Part shown: in pieces, positions 10,040 through 20,244 of the stretch
How the letters are laid out: each line of letters starts with the position of its first letter
Position numbering within the stretch: position 1 is the first letter of the stretch
Source: Flavobacterium anhuiense
GTDB taxonomy: Bacteria > Bacteroidota > Bacteroidia > Flavobacteriales > Flavobacteriaceae
Assembly (NCBI RefSeq): GCF_004151235.1
Contig: NZ_JUIV01000018.1
Span: 1-64,000, forward strand
Direction: 5' to 3'
DNA: 64,000 nt
Made by a program: the position numbers and the translations under genes
Notes under the pieces: model-generated
Told to the model about the DNA's origin: nothing
The model's input: the letters and a program-made list of their open reading frames with translations, nothing else
Database searches by the model: none

Positions 10040-10057
10040 ATGAAATTAACAAAATTA
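9997..10057 (+). repeat. conserved 61-base leader/start region, copy 2
   Basis: Identical to 3240-3300; it spans the untranslated leader and first 18 coding bases of susC2. See copy 1. Confidence 0.85.
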
Positions 10058-13000
10058 CTTGTTTTTTGTATTTCATCTTTGTTATTCTCGGTTATAGCTG
10101 TGGCTCAGGATGTCACAGTAAATGGAATAATTAATGATGAAAGCGGTATGCCTGTTCCAGGTGCAACAATTTTATTAAAAGGTACTACAAAATCTACTGC
10201 ATCAGACTTTGACGGGAAATTCCAGATTCAAGCGCCTTCAAACGGATCATTAACAATTACGTTTATTGGTTATGCTACAGTAACTGAAGCTATAAACGGA
10301 AGAACAAAAATTACAGTTCAATTAAAACCAGAATCACAATCTTTAAATGAGGTTGTTGTTGTTGGATACGGTACTCAAAAGAAATCTGTTGTAACTGGAG
10401 CAATTTCTAGTGTGAAAGCATCAGATTTAGAAGATTTACCAATAACAAGGGTTGAACAATCTCTTCAAGGTAGGGTTTCTGGAGTTACCATCGCAGCAAA
10501 TGCAGGACAGCCAGGGTCTTCTTCTACAATACGTGTAAGGGGTATTACTTCTTTTGGTAACAATGAGCCTTTATGGGTTGTTGATGGTGTAATTGTAGAT
10601 TCAGGAGGGATTGGTTATTTGAATCAGTCGGATATTGCTTCTATGGAGGTTTTAAAAGATGCAGCGTCTCAAGCGATCTATGGTGCTAGAGCAGCAGCTG
10701 GGGTTATCCTTATCACAACTAAAAAAGGTAAATCTGGAAAAATGAGTGTAAACTATAATGGGTACACTGGATTTTCTGCAGCAGCAAGAAAACTTGATTT
10801 GTTAAATGCTACTGAGTATGCAACTATAATGAATGAAAGATATGCAAATGGTTATACAGATACTTCTAAACCGTACGATCTTCCATACAAAAACGTATCT
10901 TCTTATGGAGCAGGGACAGATTGGCAAAAAACAATCTTCAATGATAACGCTCAAAGAACAGGTCATGAATTAAGTTTATCAGGAGGAAATGATGTATCTA
11001 CTTTCTACGTTTCTTTTGGTTTATTAGATCAGGAAGGTATTGTAGCTACTCCAATTTCTAACTACAATAGAAAAAACATCCGTTTAAACTCAACACATAA
11101 AATTGTAAAAGGATTAACTTTTGGTCAAACTTTAGGTTACTCTCACGAAAAAACGGTTGGTATTGGAAATACAAATAATGAATATGGAGGGCCATTAAGT
11201 TCTGCTATCAATTTAGATCCAATTACACCGGCGATTGTTACAGATCCAGCTGTTGCAAATCAATCACCATATACTTTGGATTATGTTTTAAGAGATGTAA
11301 ATGGAAATCCTTACGGAATTTCTCAAAAGGTAGTTCAGGAAATGAGTAACCCTTTAGCATACATTCAAACTAGATTAGGTAATTATGGATGGGCAGATAA
11401 TTTTGTAGGTAATGCTTACTTAGAAGTAGAAGCGATTAAAGGTTTAAAATTTAGAACTACATTAGGGGGTAAATTGTCATATTGGGGCTCAGAAAGTTTT
11501 ACTCCACAATATTATTTTAACTCTTCTACTATTAATGCAAAAAATAATTTGAGTAGAAATACTAATAAAGGTTTTGGATGGAACATTGAAAACACTGTTT
11601 CATATGCAAAGCAAATTGCAGATCACAACTTTTCAGTTTTAATAGGACAAGGAGCTTATGTGGATAATATCACATCGGGTTCTACAGTAACCTATTTTAA
11701 TGTACCTTATACTAATTTTGATGAGGCTACTTTCCCGACCGATCATCCGCAGGACGACATTACAGCTTCTGCTTACAATGGTTATGAGCATAAAGTAACG
11801 TCATTATTTGCAAGAGCTAATTATGATTACAAAGAGAAATATTTATTTACAGGTATTGTACGTCGTGATGGTTCCTCTCGTTTTGGTCAAAATTACAAAT
11901 ATGGAACTTTTCCTTCATTCTCATTAGGATGGGTACCAACTAAAGAAAACTTCTGGCCAGAAAATAAGGTAGTAACGCAATTAAAGTTTAGAGGAGGATA
12001 TGGAATTACAGGTAGTGATGCTATTGGAGATTTCAAATATTTAGCAACTATTGGTGCGGGACGAAATTATACTATTGGAAATCAAGGTTCAGTAGTTGTT
12101 GGTAATAGTCCAAATGCGCCAGCAAATCCAGACTTGAAATGGGAGGAAACTAGCCAAGCAAACGTTGCTTTTGATGTTACTTTCTTCAATGACTTATCAT
12201 TAACGACAGATTTTTATATTAAAAAATCTACAGGTATTTTACAGGATATTGATTTACCTGGTCACGTTGGTAGTACTGGAAGACCTTCTGCAAATGTTGC
12301 TGACATGGATAACAAAGGGGTTGATTTAGAACTTTCTTATCGTAAAAAAATTGGTAAGGTTGGTTTAAACATTAGTGGAAACATTTCTTATTTAGAAAAT
12401 GAAGTAACTAACTTAGGAAAAGATATTCAGTTTATTTCTGGAGATGCTACTTTCCAAAATATGGGTGCAGTAACAAGAACACAAGTAGGACAATCTTACA
12501 ACTCTTTTTACGGATTTAAAACTCAAGGGATTTTTCAAAATCAAGCAGAAATCAATGCTTACACAAATGCTTCAGGTGGTTTAATTCAACCAGGTGCAAG
12601 ACCAGGAGATTTCAGATGGCAGGATCTTAATGGAGATGGTACAATTACAGATGATGATAAAACTTTCATCGGAAGTCCACTTCCAAAATACACATATGGT
12701 TTCACAGTTAATTTAGATTATAAAAACTTTGATTTGTTAATCTTTACTCAAGGAGCGATTGGAAACAAAATTTTCCAAGGATTACGTCGTCTAGATATTA
12801 CAGATGCTAACTACCAGACTTCTGCTTTAGGCCGTTGGACTGGAGAAGGATCAACTAATTCATATCCAATTTTATCAACTGTTGATAACAATAAAAACTT
12901 CTCAAGACCATCAGATTTTTATTTAGAAGATGGGGATTACTGGAGAATTAAAACAGTTCAAATTGGTTATAATCTTCCAAGTGATGTTGTGTCAAAAGCG

Positions 13001-13162
13001 GGTCTTTCAAAAACTAGGCTTTATTTAACAGGTGAAAATTTATTGACATTTACAAGATACTCTGGTTATGATCCAGAAATTGGTGGAGGAGTTATGGGTA
13101 TTGATAAAGGTTATTATCCACAAGCTAGAACTATTATGGTAGGGGTTAATTTACAATTTTAA
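10040..13162 (+). CDS. SusC-family TonB-dependent outer-membrane transporter (cassette 2)
   Basis: This 1040-residue importer has the same order as its paralog: signal peptide ending AVAQ, carboxypeptidase-regulatory-like domain (VNGIINDESGMPVPGATIL), TonB box/plug start NEVVVVGYGTQKKS, plug (GARAAAGVILITT) and barrel. The first 110 residues are close to those of the 3283-6507 protein while the plug and barrel differ strongly, so the pair probably import different glucan oligomers or chain lengths. susD2 starts 11 bases after the stop. Confidence 0.95.
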   Translation: MKLTKLLVFCISSLLFSVIAVAQDVTVNGIINDESGMPVPGATILLKGTTKSTASDFDGKFQIQAPSNGSLTITFIGYATVTEAINGRTKITVQLKPESQSLNEVVVVGYGTQKKSVVTGAISSVKASDLEDLPITRVEQSLQGRVSGVTIAANAGQPGSSSTIRVRGITSFGNNEPLWVVDGVIVDSGGIGYLNQSDIASMEVLKDAASQAIYGARAAAGVILITTKKGKSGKMSVNYNGYTGFSAAARKLDLLNATEYATIMNERYANGYTDTSKPYDLPYKNVSSYGAGTDWQKTIFNDNAQRTGHELSLSGGNDVSTFYVSFGLLDQEGIVATPISNYNRKNIRLNSTHKIVKGLTFGQTLGYSHEKTVGIGNTNNEYGGPLSSAINLDPITPAIVTDPAVANQSPYTLDYVLRDVNGNPYGISQKVVQEMSNPLAYIQTRLGNYGWADNFVGNAYLEVEAIKGLKFRTTLGGKLSYWGSESFTPQYYFNSSTINAKNNLSRNTNKGFGWNIENTVSYAKQIADHNFSVLIGQGAYVDNITSGSTVTYFNVPYTNFDEATFPTDHPQDDITASAYNGYEHKVTSLFARANYDYKEKYLFTGIVRRDGSSRFGQNYKYGTFPSFSLGWVPTKENFWPENKVVTQLKFRGGYGITGSDAIGDFKYLATIGAGRNYTIGNQGSVVVGNSPNAPANPDLKWEETSQANVAFDVTFFNDLSLTTDFYIKKSTGILQDIDLPGHVGSTGRPSANVADMDNKGVDLELSYRKKIGKVGLNISGNISYLENEVTNLGKDIQFISGDATFQNMGAVTRTQVGQSYNSFYGFKTQGIFQNQAEINAYTNASGGLIQPGARPGDFRWQDLNGDGTITDDDKTFIGSPLPKYTYGFTVNLDYKNFDLLIFTQGAIGNKIFQGLRRLDITDANYQTSALGRWTGEGSTNSYPILSTVDNNKNFSRPSDFYLEDGDYWRIKTVQIGYNLPSDVVSKAGLSKTRLYLTGENLLTFTRYSGYDPEIGGGVMGIDKGYYPQARTIMVGVNLQF

Positions 13163-13173
13163 AATTAAAGATT

Positions 13174-14682
13174 ATGAAAATTAAAAATATAAAATATTCA
13201 TTCATTGCTGTTGGACTTTTGCTTCTTAGCTCTTCTTGTGGTGAAGATTTTTTAACAGTTGAACCTAAAGGACTTCCCTTAGTAGATAATTATTATAAAA
13301 ATGAAGCAGAAGCATTTTCTGCGCTGGTTGCTGTTTATGATATTATGGGTAAACAATCTAAAGGTTTTGAAAACATGATCACTATGCTAAATGCTGGTTC
13401 AGATGATTTCTATGCCGGAGGAGGAGGGCCTGGTGATGGCGCTGGTATACATGCTTTTGATAATTATACACTTGACAAAATAAATATGCCAAGAAGTTAT
13501 TGGGGTGATTTTTTTCAGGGAATAGCCAGAGCAAATATTTTATTGGTAAAATTGCCAGATGTGGATATGCCAGATACGAAAAAAGCGCGTTTTGCAGCAG
13601 AAGCAAAAGCATTGAGAGGATATTTCTATTTTGAGTTAGTAAGAACATTTAGAAATTTACCATTAATTCTGACTCCAATTTCGCCAGCGGAAGGGTATAA
13701 AGTTACTCAAGTTGCTCCAGAAGAAATTTATGCACAGATAGAAAAAGACTTAATAGAAGCAAAAGCAGTACTTCCTAGTAAAGTTGATGTTCCAACAGAA
13801 GGTGGTCGTCTTTCAAAAGGAGCAGTGCAAGCGCTATTAGGTAAAGTTTATTTGTACGAAGGTAAAAACTCATTAGCAGCTGCTGAATTTGCAGATGTAA
13901 ATGGTACGCCTGGAGGAACTAGCATGTATGGTTACAAGTTGTTGACTAAATTCTCAGATTTATGGGTAATAAGTAACAAATTTAACTCAGAAGCTATTAT
14001 CGAAATCATGCATACAGATAAAAGTAATGCAGATTGGGGATTCTGGGGCGGAGGCGCTGACGAAGGAAACTCAGTAAATATTATGGTTGGACCAAGGGGG
14101 TATACTAGAGGAACTAATTCGTCTGCACCAGATTATATTTCAGGATGGAGTTTTAATCCAGTTACTAAGAGCTTATATGATGCTTTAAAAGGAGATCCTC
14201 GTTTTGATGCCACAATTATGGATATGCTAGCCTTAAAAGCAGGAGGAGCAGAATATTCTACTGGAGATCAGGATACAGGATATTTCTTAAAGAAATTTAT
14301 GCCTTTAAACTCAGATACATCTACAGGAGGAGGAGCTGCAGCCTTAAATTACAAACAAGATACTTATGCAATTCGTTTAGCAGATACTTATTTGATGGAA
14401 GCAGAAGCATTAGGAGGAACTGGGGCTAGGGCACAAGCTTTATTAGATGCTGTACGTGCAAGAGTTGGATTGGCTTCTGTACCAGTATCATTAGATGCAA
14501 TCGCTAACGAGAGAAGGCTAGAATTGGCAGGAGAAGGACACCGTTGGTTCGATTTAGTTAGAACTGGAAAAGCGGCAACTGTTCTTGCTTCTAGTGGGTT
14601 CGTTGCTGGTAAAAATGAGGTTTGGCCTATTCCTCAAAAAGACCTAGAGAATACTCAGTTAGTTCAAAATCCTAATTACTAA
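13174..14682 (+). CDS. SusD-family glycan-binding lipoprotein (cassette 2)
   Basis: The 502-residue surface lipoprotein has a signal ending LLSSSC with the acylated Cys near residue 22. A TPR-like helical core (FAAEAKALRGYFYFELVRTFRNLPLIL) and the family C-terminus (NERRLELAGEGHRWFDLVRTGK... VWPIPQKDLENTQLVQNPNY) are present. It is shorter than SusD1 and only distantly similar, again suggesting different ligand preference. Confidence 0.93.
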   Translation: MKIKNIKYSFIAVGLLLLSSSCGEDFLTVEPKGLPLVDNYYKNEAEAFSALVAVYDIMGKQSKGFENMITMLNAGSDDFYAGGGGPGDGAGIHAFDNYTLDKINMPRSYWGDFFQGIARANILLVKLPDVDMPDTKKARFAAEAKALRGYFYFELVRTFRNLPLILTPISPAEGYKVTQVAPEEIYAQIEKDLIEAKAVLPSKVDVPTEGGRLSKGAVQALLGKVYLYEGKNSLAAAEFADVNGTPGGTSMYGYKLLTKFSDLWVISNKFNSEAIIEIMHTDKSNADWGFWGGGADEGNSVNIMVGPRGYTRGTNSSAPDYISGWSFNPVTKSLYDALKGDPRFDATIMDMLALKAGGAEYSTGDQDTGYFLKKFMPLNSDTSTGGGAAALNYKQDTYAIRLADTYLMEAEALGGTGARAQALLDAVRARVGLASVPVSLDAIANERRLELAGEGHRWFDLVRTGKAATVLASSGFVAGKNEVWPIPQKDLENTQLVQNPNY

Positions 14683-14701
14683 TTAGTTAATACAATATCA
14701 T

Positions 14702-15586
14702 ATGAAAATAAATTTAATAAAAAAACAAGGTCTTTTAGCGTTGTTTTTTATGGCGACAGTATTAAGCTTAACTAGCTGTCAACCTGAAGATTCCGTTGAG
14801 AATAACGGATTAACCAATGATAATGTCGATGCATCTTTTACAGTTACACCAGTTGAAGGAAAAGTAAATACTTATAAATTGGTGGCTCAGCCAAAAGGAG
14901 TTTTAAAATCATTATGGGATATAGGAGCAGGTACTTATTCAGGTAAAATGGAAGAAGAAATTTCTTTACCAGATGCTGGAACGTATACAATTGTGCATAC
15001 TGCAATTGGTGCTGGAGGTGCGACAGCTACAAAATCACAAGATGTTGTAGTTGCTACATCAGATCCATTAAAAGGAAATTTAGTGCAAGGGGGAACTTTT
15101 GCAACTGTTGCAGATCAAGCAAAATGGACAGTTTTAAATCTTAGTTCTACAGGTGCCGCATTCTGGTCATTTGCTAATAACAGTGCAACTATTCACTCTC
15201 CAGGAGGATGGGCACAGGAAGGGATTTATCAAGCAATTGATGTTATAAAGGATAAAGAGTATACGATAGATATGAAAGTTTCTTCTACTAGTGGCTCTGA
15301 TGAAACTTGGTTTGAAGTTTATGCTGGCAAATCAGTTCCACAATCTGGAGTTGAGTACAAAGACAACAAAGTTATGGGATTAAGTACTTGGGATGGTTGT
15401 GCAAAATCAGGATTCTCTGGAATGCTTTCTAAAGTTGGCTGCGTCAAAAATGACAAAACAGGTACAGTTTCAAATGTTGTGAAATTCAGTGAAAGCGGAA
15501 AAGTCTATTTACTTATCCGTTCTGGCGGCAATACTTTCACTAAAGACGGAATCACAGTTACGAAAATTGAGTTCAGAGGAAAATAA
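14702..15586 (+). CDS. putative surface glycan-binding lipoprotein with PKD-like and CBM-like domains (cassette 2)
   Basis: The 294-residue lipoprotein (lipobox LTSC) starts 19 bases after susD2. Residues about 40-120 look PKD-like (ASFTVTPVEGKVNTYKLVAQP... LPDAGTYTIVHTAIGAGG). Residues 130-294 look like a jelly-roll carbohydrate-binding domain (WTVLNLSSTGAAFWSF, GIYQAIDVIKDKEYTIDMKV). It is the positional counterpart of the 8258-9046 protein but the sequences differ. The function as a surface glycan-binding protein is inferred. Confidence 0.65.
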   Translation: MKINLIKKQGLLALFFMATVLSLTSCQPEDSVENNGLTNDNVDASFTVTPVEGKVNTYKLVAQPKGVLKSLWDIGAGTYSGKMEEEISLPDAGTYTIVHTAIGAGGATATKSQDVVVATSDPLKGNLVQGGTFATVADQAKWTVLNLSSTGAAFWSFANNSATIHSPGGWAQEGIYQAIDVIKDKEYTIDMKVSSTSGSDETWFEVYAGKSVPQSGVEYKDNKVMGLSTWDGCAKSGFSGMLSKVGCVKNDKTGTVSNVVKFSESGKVYLLIRSGGNTFTKDGITVTKIEFRGK

Positions 15587-15624
15587 AAAGTTAAGTTAAG
15601 TTTAAGTTTAAGTTTGGTTGTAAA

Positions 15625-15659
15625 TAGCCCATAATCATTATGAGTATGGGCTATTTTTT
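15625..15659 (+). terminator. rho-independent terminator, cassette 2
   Basis: The stem TAGCCCATA (15625-15633) / TATGGGCTA (15645-15653) is followed by six Ts. The stem matches the cassette 1 terminator at 9195, supporting cassette duplication. It separates transport from enzyme genes or allows partial read-through. Confidence 0.85.
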
Positions 15660-15732
15660 AAATCCTTCATAGGTAGAACTCTATTTTGATTTCTTCTAAA
15701 CTTCAATTTAAAAACATAATAATTGGAAGCGA

Positions 15733-17187
15733 ATGAAAAAAAATAGCCTAAAAATTTTATGCCTTTTGTTTGCTGCTGCAGCATTTGCGCAACAGCCAAA
15801 AACAAAAAAAGAGTTTACAACCAACGGCAAAAAAATAACCGTTTATACCACCGCGGAAAACTCAAAGTTGAGATTAACCACTACAGATAATTTGATTTTT
15901 TCTGCTGCAAAACAACCCTTAGAAACAGAAACTTCTGTTTTTGTGGAACCATCTAAAAAGTTTCAGACTTTTATGGGAATCGGTGGAGCTATTACAGATG
16001 CTAGCGCCGAAATATTTGCCAAACTTTCAAAAGAAAAACAAGCAGAATTTTTAGATGCTTATTACGATAAACAAAAAGGAATAGGCTATTCTTTGCTAAG
16101 GACCACAATTCAAAGTTCTGATTTTAGCAGTGGAAGCTATTCTTATATCGAAGAAGGAGACAAAGATTTGAAGACTTTTTCTATTGATCATGATAGGCAA
16201 TTTCGTATTCCTTTAATAAAGCAAGCTATACAGAAAGCAGGTGGAAAATTGATGACTTACGCTGCTCCTTGGTCGCCAAATGCTTTTATGAAAAGTAACA
16301 AGAATGTATTAAAAGGCGGTACTCTGCTTCCTGAATACTATCAGACTTGGGCAAACTTTTATGTAAAATTTATTAAAGCCTACGAAAAAGAAGGAATTCC
16401 GATTTGGGGAACTTCGACACAAAATGAGCCAATGGCTGTTCAAACTTGGGAATCTTGCATTTACACAGCTGAAGCCGAAAGAGATTTTATCAAAAATTAT
16501 CTTGGGCCAACTTTGAAAAAAGAAAATCTTGGTGATAAAAAAATCATTGTTTGGGATCACAACCGTGATTTAATGAATTATCGTGCTAACGTAATTTACT
16601 CTGATCCAGAAGCATCAAAATATGTTTGGGGAATGGGATTCCATTGGTACGAAACTTGGTCAGGAGGAGCACCAATGTTTGATAACGTAGGAAAAGTAAA
16701 TGAAGCTTATCCAGATAAAAAACTAATGTTTACTGAAGGCTGTATCGAAAAATTTGATGCAACAAAATATCAATTTTGGGGCAATGCAGAACGTTACGGA
16801 ACTAACATGATTCATGATTTTAATAACGGAACAGTTGCTTGGACAGATTGGAATATTCTTTTAGACCAATTTGGAGGACCTAATCATGTTGGAAATTTCT
16901 GTTTTGCACCAATTCATGCAGATACAACAACAGGAGAATTAATCTACACGCCATCTTATTATTACATCGGGCACTTTTCAAAGTTTATCCGTCTAAATGC
17001 TACTCGAGTAAGTACAGCAGTAAGCAAAAGCGCTTTATTGAGTACCTCTTTTTTAAATGCTGACGGAACTATGGCAACTATTGTCATGAACCAATCAGCA
17101 AACGACCTTACCTACAATTTAATTATTGGAGATAAAAAGGCAGAAGTAAAAATTCCGCCGCATGCTATACAAACACTTGTTTATTAA
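15733..17187 (+). CDS. GH30 glycoside hydrolase, type A paralog 1
   Basis: It probably cleaves beta-glucosidic bonds, plausibly beta-1,6-linkages. A signal peptide (1-19, ends AFAQ) precedes a TIM barrel with beta-side domain (GIGGAITDASAEIFAKLS). Acid/base Glu232 lies in TQNEPMA and nucleophile Glu335 in FTEGCIEKF. Its 484 residues are normal for GH30. It is highly similar to the next gene and less so to the GH30s at 18759 and 24041. Annotation as glucosylceramidase is common for the family, but the PUL context argues for glucan. Confidence 0.9.
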   Translation: MKKNSLKILCLLFAAAAFAQQPKTKKEFTTNGKKITVYTTAENSKLRLTTTDNLIFSAAKQPLETETSVFVEPSKKFQTFMGIGGAITDASAEIFAKLSKEKQAEFLDAYYDKQKGIGYSLLRTTIQSSDFSSGSYSYIEEGDKDLKTFSIDHDRQFRIPLIKQAIQKAGGKLMTYAAPWSPNAFMKSNKNVLKGGTLLPEYYQTWANFYVKFIKAYEKEGIPIWGTSTQNEPMAVQTWESCIYTAEAERDFIKNYLGPTLKKENLGDKKIIVWDHNRDLMNYRANVIYSDPEASKYVWGMGFHWYETWSGGAPMFDNVGKVNEAYPDKKLMFTEGCIEKFDATKYQFWGNAERYGTNMIHDFNNGTVAWTDWNILLDQFGGPNHVGNFCFAPIHADTTTGELIYTPSYYYIGHFSKFIRLNATRVSTAVSKSALLSTSFLNADGTMATIVMNQSANDLTYNLIIGDKKAEVKIPPHAIQTLVY

Positions 17188-17278
17188 TATTTTGTAGTAA
17201 AGTAATGAAGAGGACTAATTTGAATCATCCATTTTAGTCTTCTCTTGCTTTTAATTTTAAAACGATTATTTAAGCAAC

Positions 17279-18730
17279 ATGAAAGTTACCTCTCAAATAT
17301 TTCTATCAGCCTTTGTCTTAATGCAATTAAGCTGTTTTACCTCAAAAATAACGGCTCAAAAAAATAATAAAATAAAGGTTTATACTACTGCCGAAAATAC
17401 CAAATTGAAATTGTCACTATCAAATGATTTAATTTCAAAAAACAACACTACACAACAAAAAACATCAACAGTATCTATTACTGTAAATCCCGAAAAAACT
17501 GACCAGACCTTCCTGGGAATCGGAGGAGCAATTACAGATGCAAGCGCAGAAGTTTTTGCAAAATTATCGCCAAAAAAACAGCAGGAATTCTTAAATGCTT
17601 ATTACGATAAAAATAAAGGTATCGGATATACTTTGGCAAGAACAAACATTCACAGCTGTGATTTCAGCAGTGACAGTTATACTTATGTTTCTGAAGGAGA
17701 CAAAGAACTAAAAACTTTCAACATAGATCACGATAGAAAATATAGAATTCCTTTAATCAAAAGAGCAATTGAAACAGCCGGCGGGAAATTAACATTATTT
17801 GTTAGCCCATGGAGTCCCCCAGCTTTCATGAAAGACAATAATGATATTTTGCACGGCGGCGTTTTATTGCCTGAATTTGCATCTGCTTGGGCACTGTATT
17901 ATGCCAAATTCATAAAAGAATACGAAAAAGAAGGAATTCCAATCTGGGGAATGACAGTTCAAAACGAACCAATGGCCAAACAAAGATGGGAATCTTGCAT
18001 CTATACTCCAGAAGCAGAAAGAGATTTTCTTAAAAATCATCTTGGTCCAACTTTAGAAAAAGAAGGGCTTGCTTCTAAAAATGTCATTATCTGGGATCAT
18101 AACCGAGGAGAAATGCTAACTAAAAGAGCAAACCTTGTTTTCTCGGATCCCGAAGTTTCTAAATATGCTTGGGGAATTGGATTTCACTGGTATGAAACAT
18201 GGAACGGAGGCCCGCCTCAATTTGAATCGGTAGCAAAAGTTCATGAAGCATTTCCAAACAAAAAACTGCTTTTTACAGAAGGCTGTATCGAAAAATTTGA
18301 TGCTTCAAAATATCAATTCTGGGGAAATGCAGAGCGTTACGGAATCAATATGATTCATGATTTTAATAACGGAACAGTTGGTTGGACAGACTGGAATATT
18401 CTATTGGACCAGAACGGAGGCCCAAATCATGTTGGGAATTTTTGTTTTGCGCCAATCCATGCTGATACAACAAAAGATGAATTAATTTATACTCCAATGT
18501 ATTATTATATTGGGCATTTCTCAAAATTCATTAGACCAAACGCAAAAAGAGTGCTTGAAACCATAAGCGATAAATCTTTATTGAGTACTTCTTTTAAAAA
18601 TTCTGACGGACAATTGATTACTGTAGTAATGAATAAATCTGAAAAAGAAGTTGTTTATTCTTTAGAAAATCAAACAGGAAAAACGACAATTACTATTCCG
18701 GCACATGCTATACAGACTATTGTATACTAA
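17279..18730 (+). CDS. GH30 glycoside hydrolase, type A paralog 2
   Basis: It is a close paralog of the preceding gene, sharing long stretches such as CIEKFDASKYQFWGNAERYG and the barrel ends. Acid/base Glu230 (VQNEPMA) and nucleophile Glu334 (FTEGC) are conserved. The N-terminus MQLSCFTSKITAQ could be a lipoprotein signal (Cys after LS) or an ordinary signal cleaved after AQ, so its location may differ from that of its twin. It lies 91 bases after the first copy. Confidence 0.9.
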   Translation: MKVTSQIFLSAFVLMQLSCFTSKITAQKNNKIKVYTTAENTKLKLSLSNDLISKNNTTQQKTSTVSITVNPEKTDQTFLGIGGAITDASAEVFAKLSPKKQQEFLNAYYDKNKGIGYTLARTNIHSCDFSSDSYTYVSEGDKELKTFNIDHDRKYRIPLIKRAIETAGGKLTLFVSPWSPPAFMKDNNDILHGGVLLPEFASAWALYYAKFIKEYEKEGIPIWGMTVQNEPMAKQRWESCIYTPEAERDFLKNHLGPTLEKEGLASKNVIIWDHNRGEMLTKRANLVFSDPEVSKYAWGIGFHWYETWNGGPPQFESVAKVHEAFPNKKLLFTEGCIEKFDASKYQFWGNAERYGINMIHDFNNGTVGWTDWNILLDQNGGPNHVGNFCFAPIHADTTKDELIYTPMYYYIGHFSKFIRPNAKRVLETISDKSLLSTSFKNSDGQLITVVMNKSEKEVVYSLENQTGKTTITIPAHAIQTIVY

Positions 18731-18758
18731 TTTTTGAACTAACTTAAAACCACAAAAA

Positions 18759-20228
18759 ATGAAATTTAATTTAAAGAATACCATAAAAGCGTTTTTCTTC
18801 ATGGCAGTCGTAATGGCTCAGGTAAAATGTTCTTCTTCAAGTGATCCTGTAGAAAATCCGCCTGTAGATCCACCAGTAACACCTCCAGTAGTAGTTGCAA
18901 ATGATGTTGATTTCTGGTTGACAAAAGGAAATCAAAGTGCATTGTTAGAAAAACAAACTGAAAAATTAGGATTTGGCACAACGGCAAATGCTTATGCTAA
19001 TATTGAAGTGAATGCCGCTCAAAAATATCAGACCGTTGACGGTTTTGGATATACATTGACAGGAGGAAGCGTAGACGTTATAAACCAATTAAACGCAACA
19101 AAAAGAACTGCTCTTTTACAAGAATTATTCGGGAATGGAGAAAACTCAATAGGAGTAAGTTATATCAGAATCAGTATTGGAGCTTCAGATTTAAATGCAA
19201 CGCCTTTTACTTATAATGATCTTGCGACAGGAGAAACAGATTTAAATCTAGATAAATTTAGTTTAGAAAAAGATAAAAATTTAATTGCCATGCTGAAAGA
19301 AATTCTGGCAATTAATCCGAAGATTTTAATTTTGGCAACGCCTTGGTCGGCGCCTATTTGGATGAAAGATGTTGCTAGTTTTAAAGGTGGAAAACTGAAA
19401 ACTGAATATTATAATGTTTATGCTAAATATTTTGTAAAATACATTCAGCAGATGAAAGCTGAGGGAATTACAATCGATGCTGTAACTCCTCAAAACGAAC
19501 CTTTGCATGACGGAAACAATCCGAGTATGTATATGTCTGCTACAGATCAGGCCAATTTTATTAAAAATAGTTTAGGGCCGGCTTTTAAAACAGCAAATCT
19601 AAACGTGAAAATTATAGCTTACGATCACAATTGCGATAATCCAAATTATCCAAAAACCATTTTAGCAGATGCAGACGCTTATCCTTATGTTGATGGATCT
19701 GCGTTCCATTTATATGCTGGTGACATCACAGCTTTACTTAATGTTTACAATTCGTATCCAGCCAAAAATGTTTATTTTACAGAGCAATGGACTTCATCAC
19801 AAGGGCAGTTTGAAGGCGATTTAAAATGGCATCTTCGAAATGTAATTATCGGCTCAATGAGAAATTACAGTAAAAATGCATTAGAGTGGAATCTAGCAAA
19901 TAATGCAAGTTTTGGTCCTCACACAGATGGAGGCTGCAACATGTGTAAAGGTGCTATAACTATAACTTCAGGCAATAGTTTTGAGCGTAATGTAGCATAT
20001 TATATTATTGCACATGCTTCAAAATTTGTCCCAATGGGATCTACTAGAATTGAAAGCAATTCTGGCGGAAGTTTGCAAAATGTTGCTTTTATCACGCCTT
20101 CTGGTTCTAAAGTCCTGATTGTTGAAAATGATGGCTCTGCAACAGAAACTTTCAACATTAAATTTAATGGAAAATGGGTAACAACTTCGCTTGATGCAGG
20201 TTCAGTTGGGACTTATACTTGGAAATAA
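18759..20228 (+). CDS. GH30 glycoside hydrolase, type B paralog 1 (lipoprotein)
   Basis: The 489-residue enzyme has a lipoprotein signal (MAQVKC) followed by a Ser/Pro-rich linker (ENPPVDPPVTPPVV) that would lift the catalytic domain off the surface. The barrel begins VDGFGYTLTGGS. Acid/base Glu247 is in PQNEPLHDG and nucleophile Glu342 in YFTEQW. A Cys pair in GGCNMCKG is shared with the 24041 paralog. The type B motif pattern resembles GH30_3 endo-beta-1,6-glucanases, which is my assignment from memory. Confidence 0.88.
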   Translation: MKFNLKNTIKAFFFMAVVMAQVKCSSSSDPVENPPVDPPVTPPVVVANDVDFWLTKGNQSALLEKQTEKLGFGTTANAYANIEVNAAQKYQTVDGFGYTLTGGSVDVINQLNATKRTALLQELFGNGENSIGVSYIRISIGASDLNATPFTYNDLATGETDLNLDKFSLEKDKNLIAMLKEILAINPKILILATPWSAPIWMKDVASFKGGKLKTEYYNVYAKYFVKYIQQMKAEGITIDAVTPQNEPLHDGNNPSMYMSATDQANFIKNSLGPAFKTANLNVKIIAYDHNCDNPNYPKTILADADAYPYVDGSAFHLYAGDITALLNVYNSYPAKNVYFTEQWTSSQGQFEGDLKWHLRNVIIGSMRNYSKNALEWNLANNASFGPHTDGGCNMCKGAITITSGNSFERNVAYYIIAHASKFVPMGSTRIESNSGGSLQNVAFITPSGSKVLIVENDGSATETFNIKFNGKWVTTSLDAGSVGTYTWK

Positions 20229-20244
20229 ATTTAGAACCATTCGT

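Noticed and set aside
15733..18730. Tandem GH30 pair as a sequence-assembly duplication
   Set aside because: The copies differ throughout and have different N-termini and intergenic DNA, so they are diverged paralogs.
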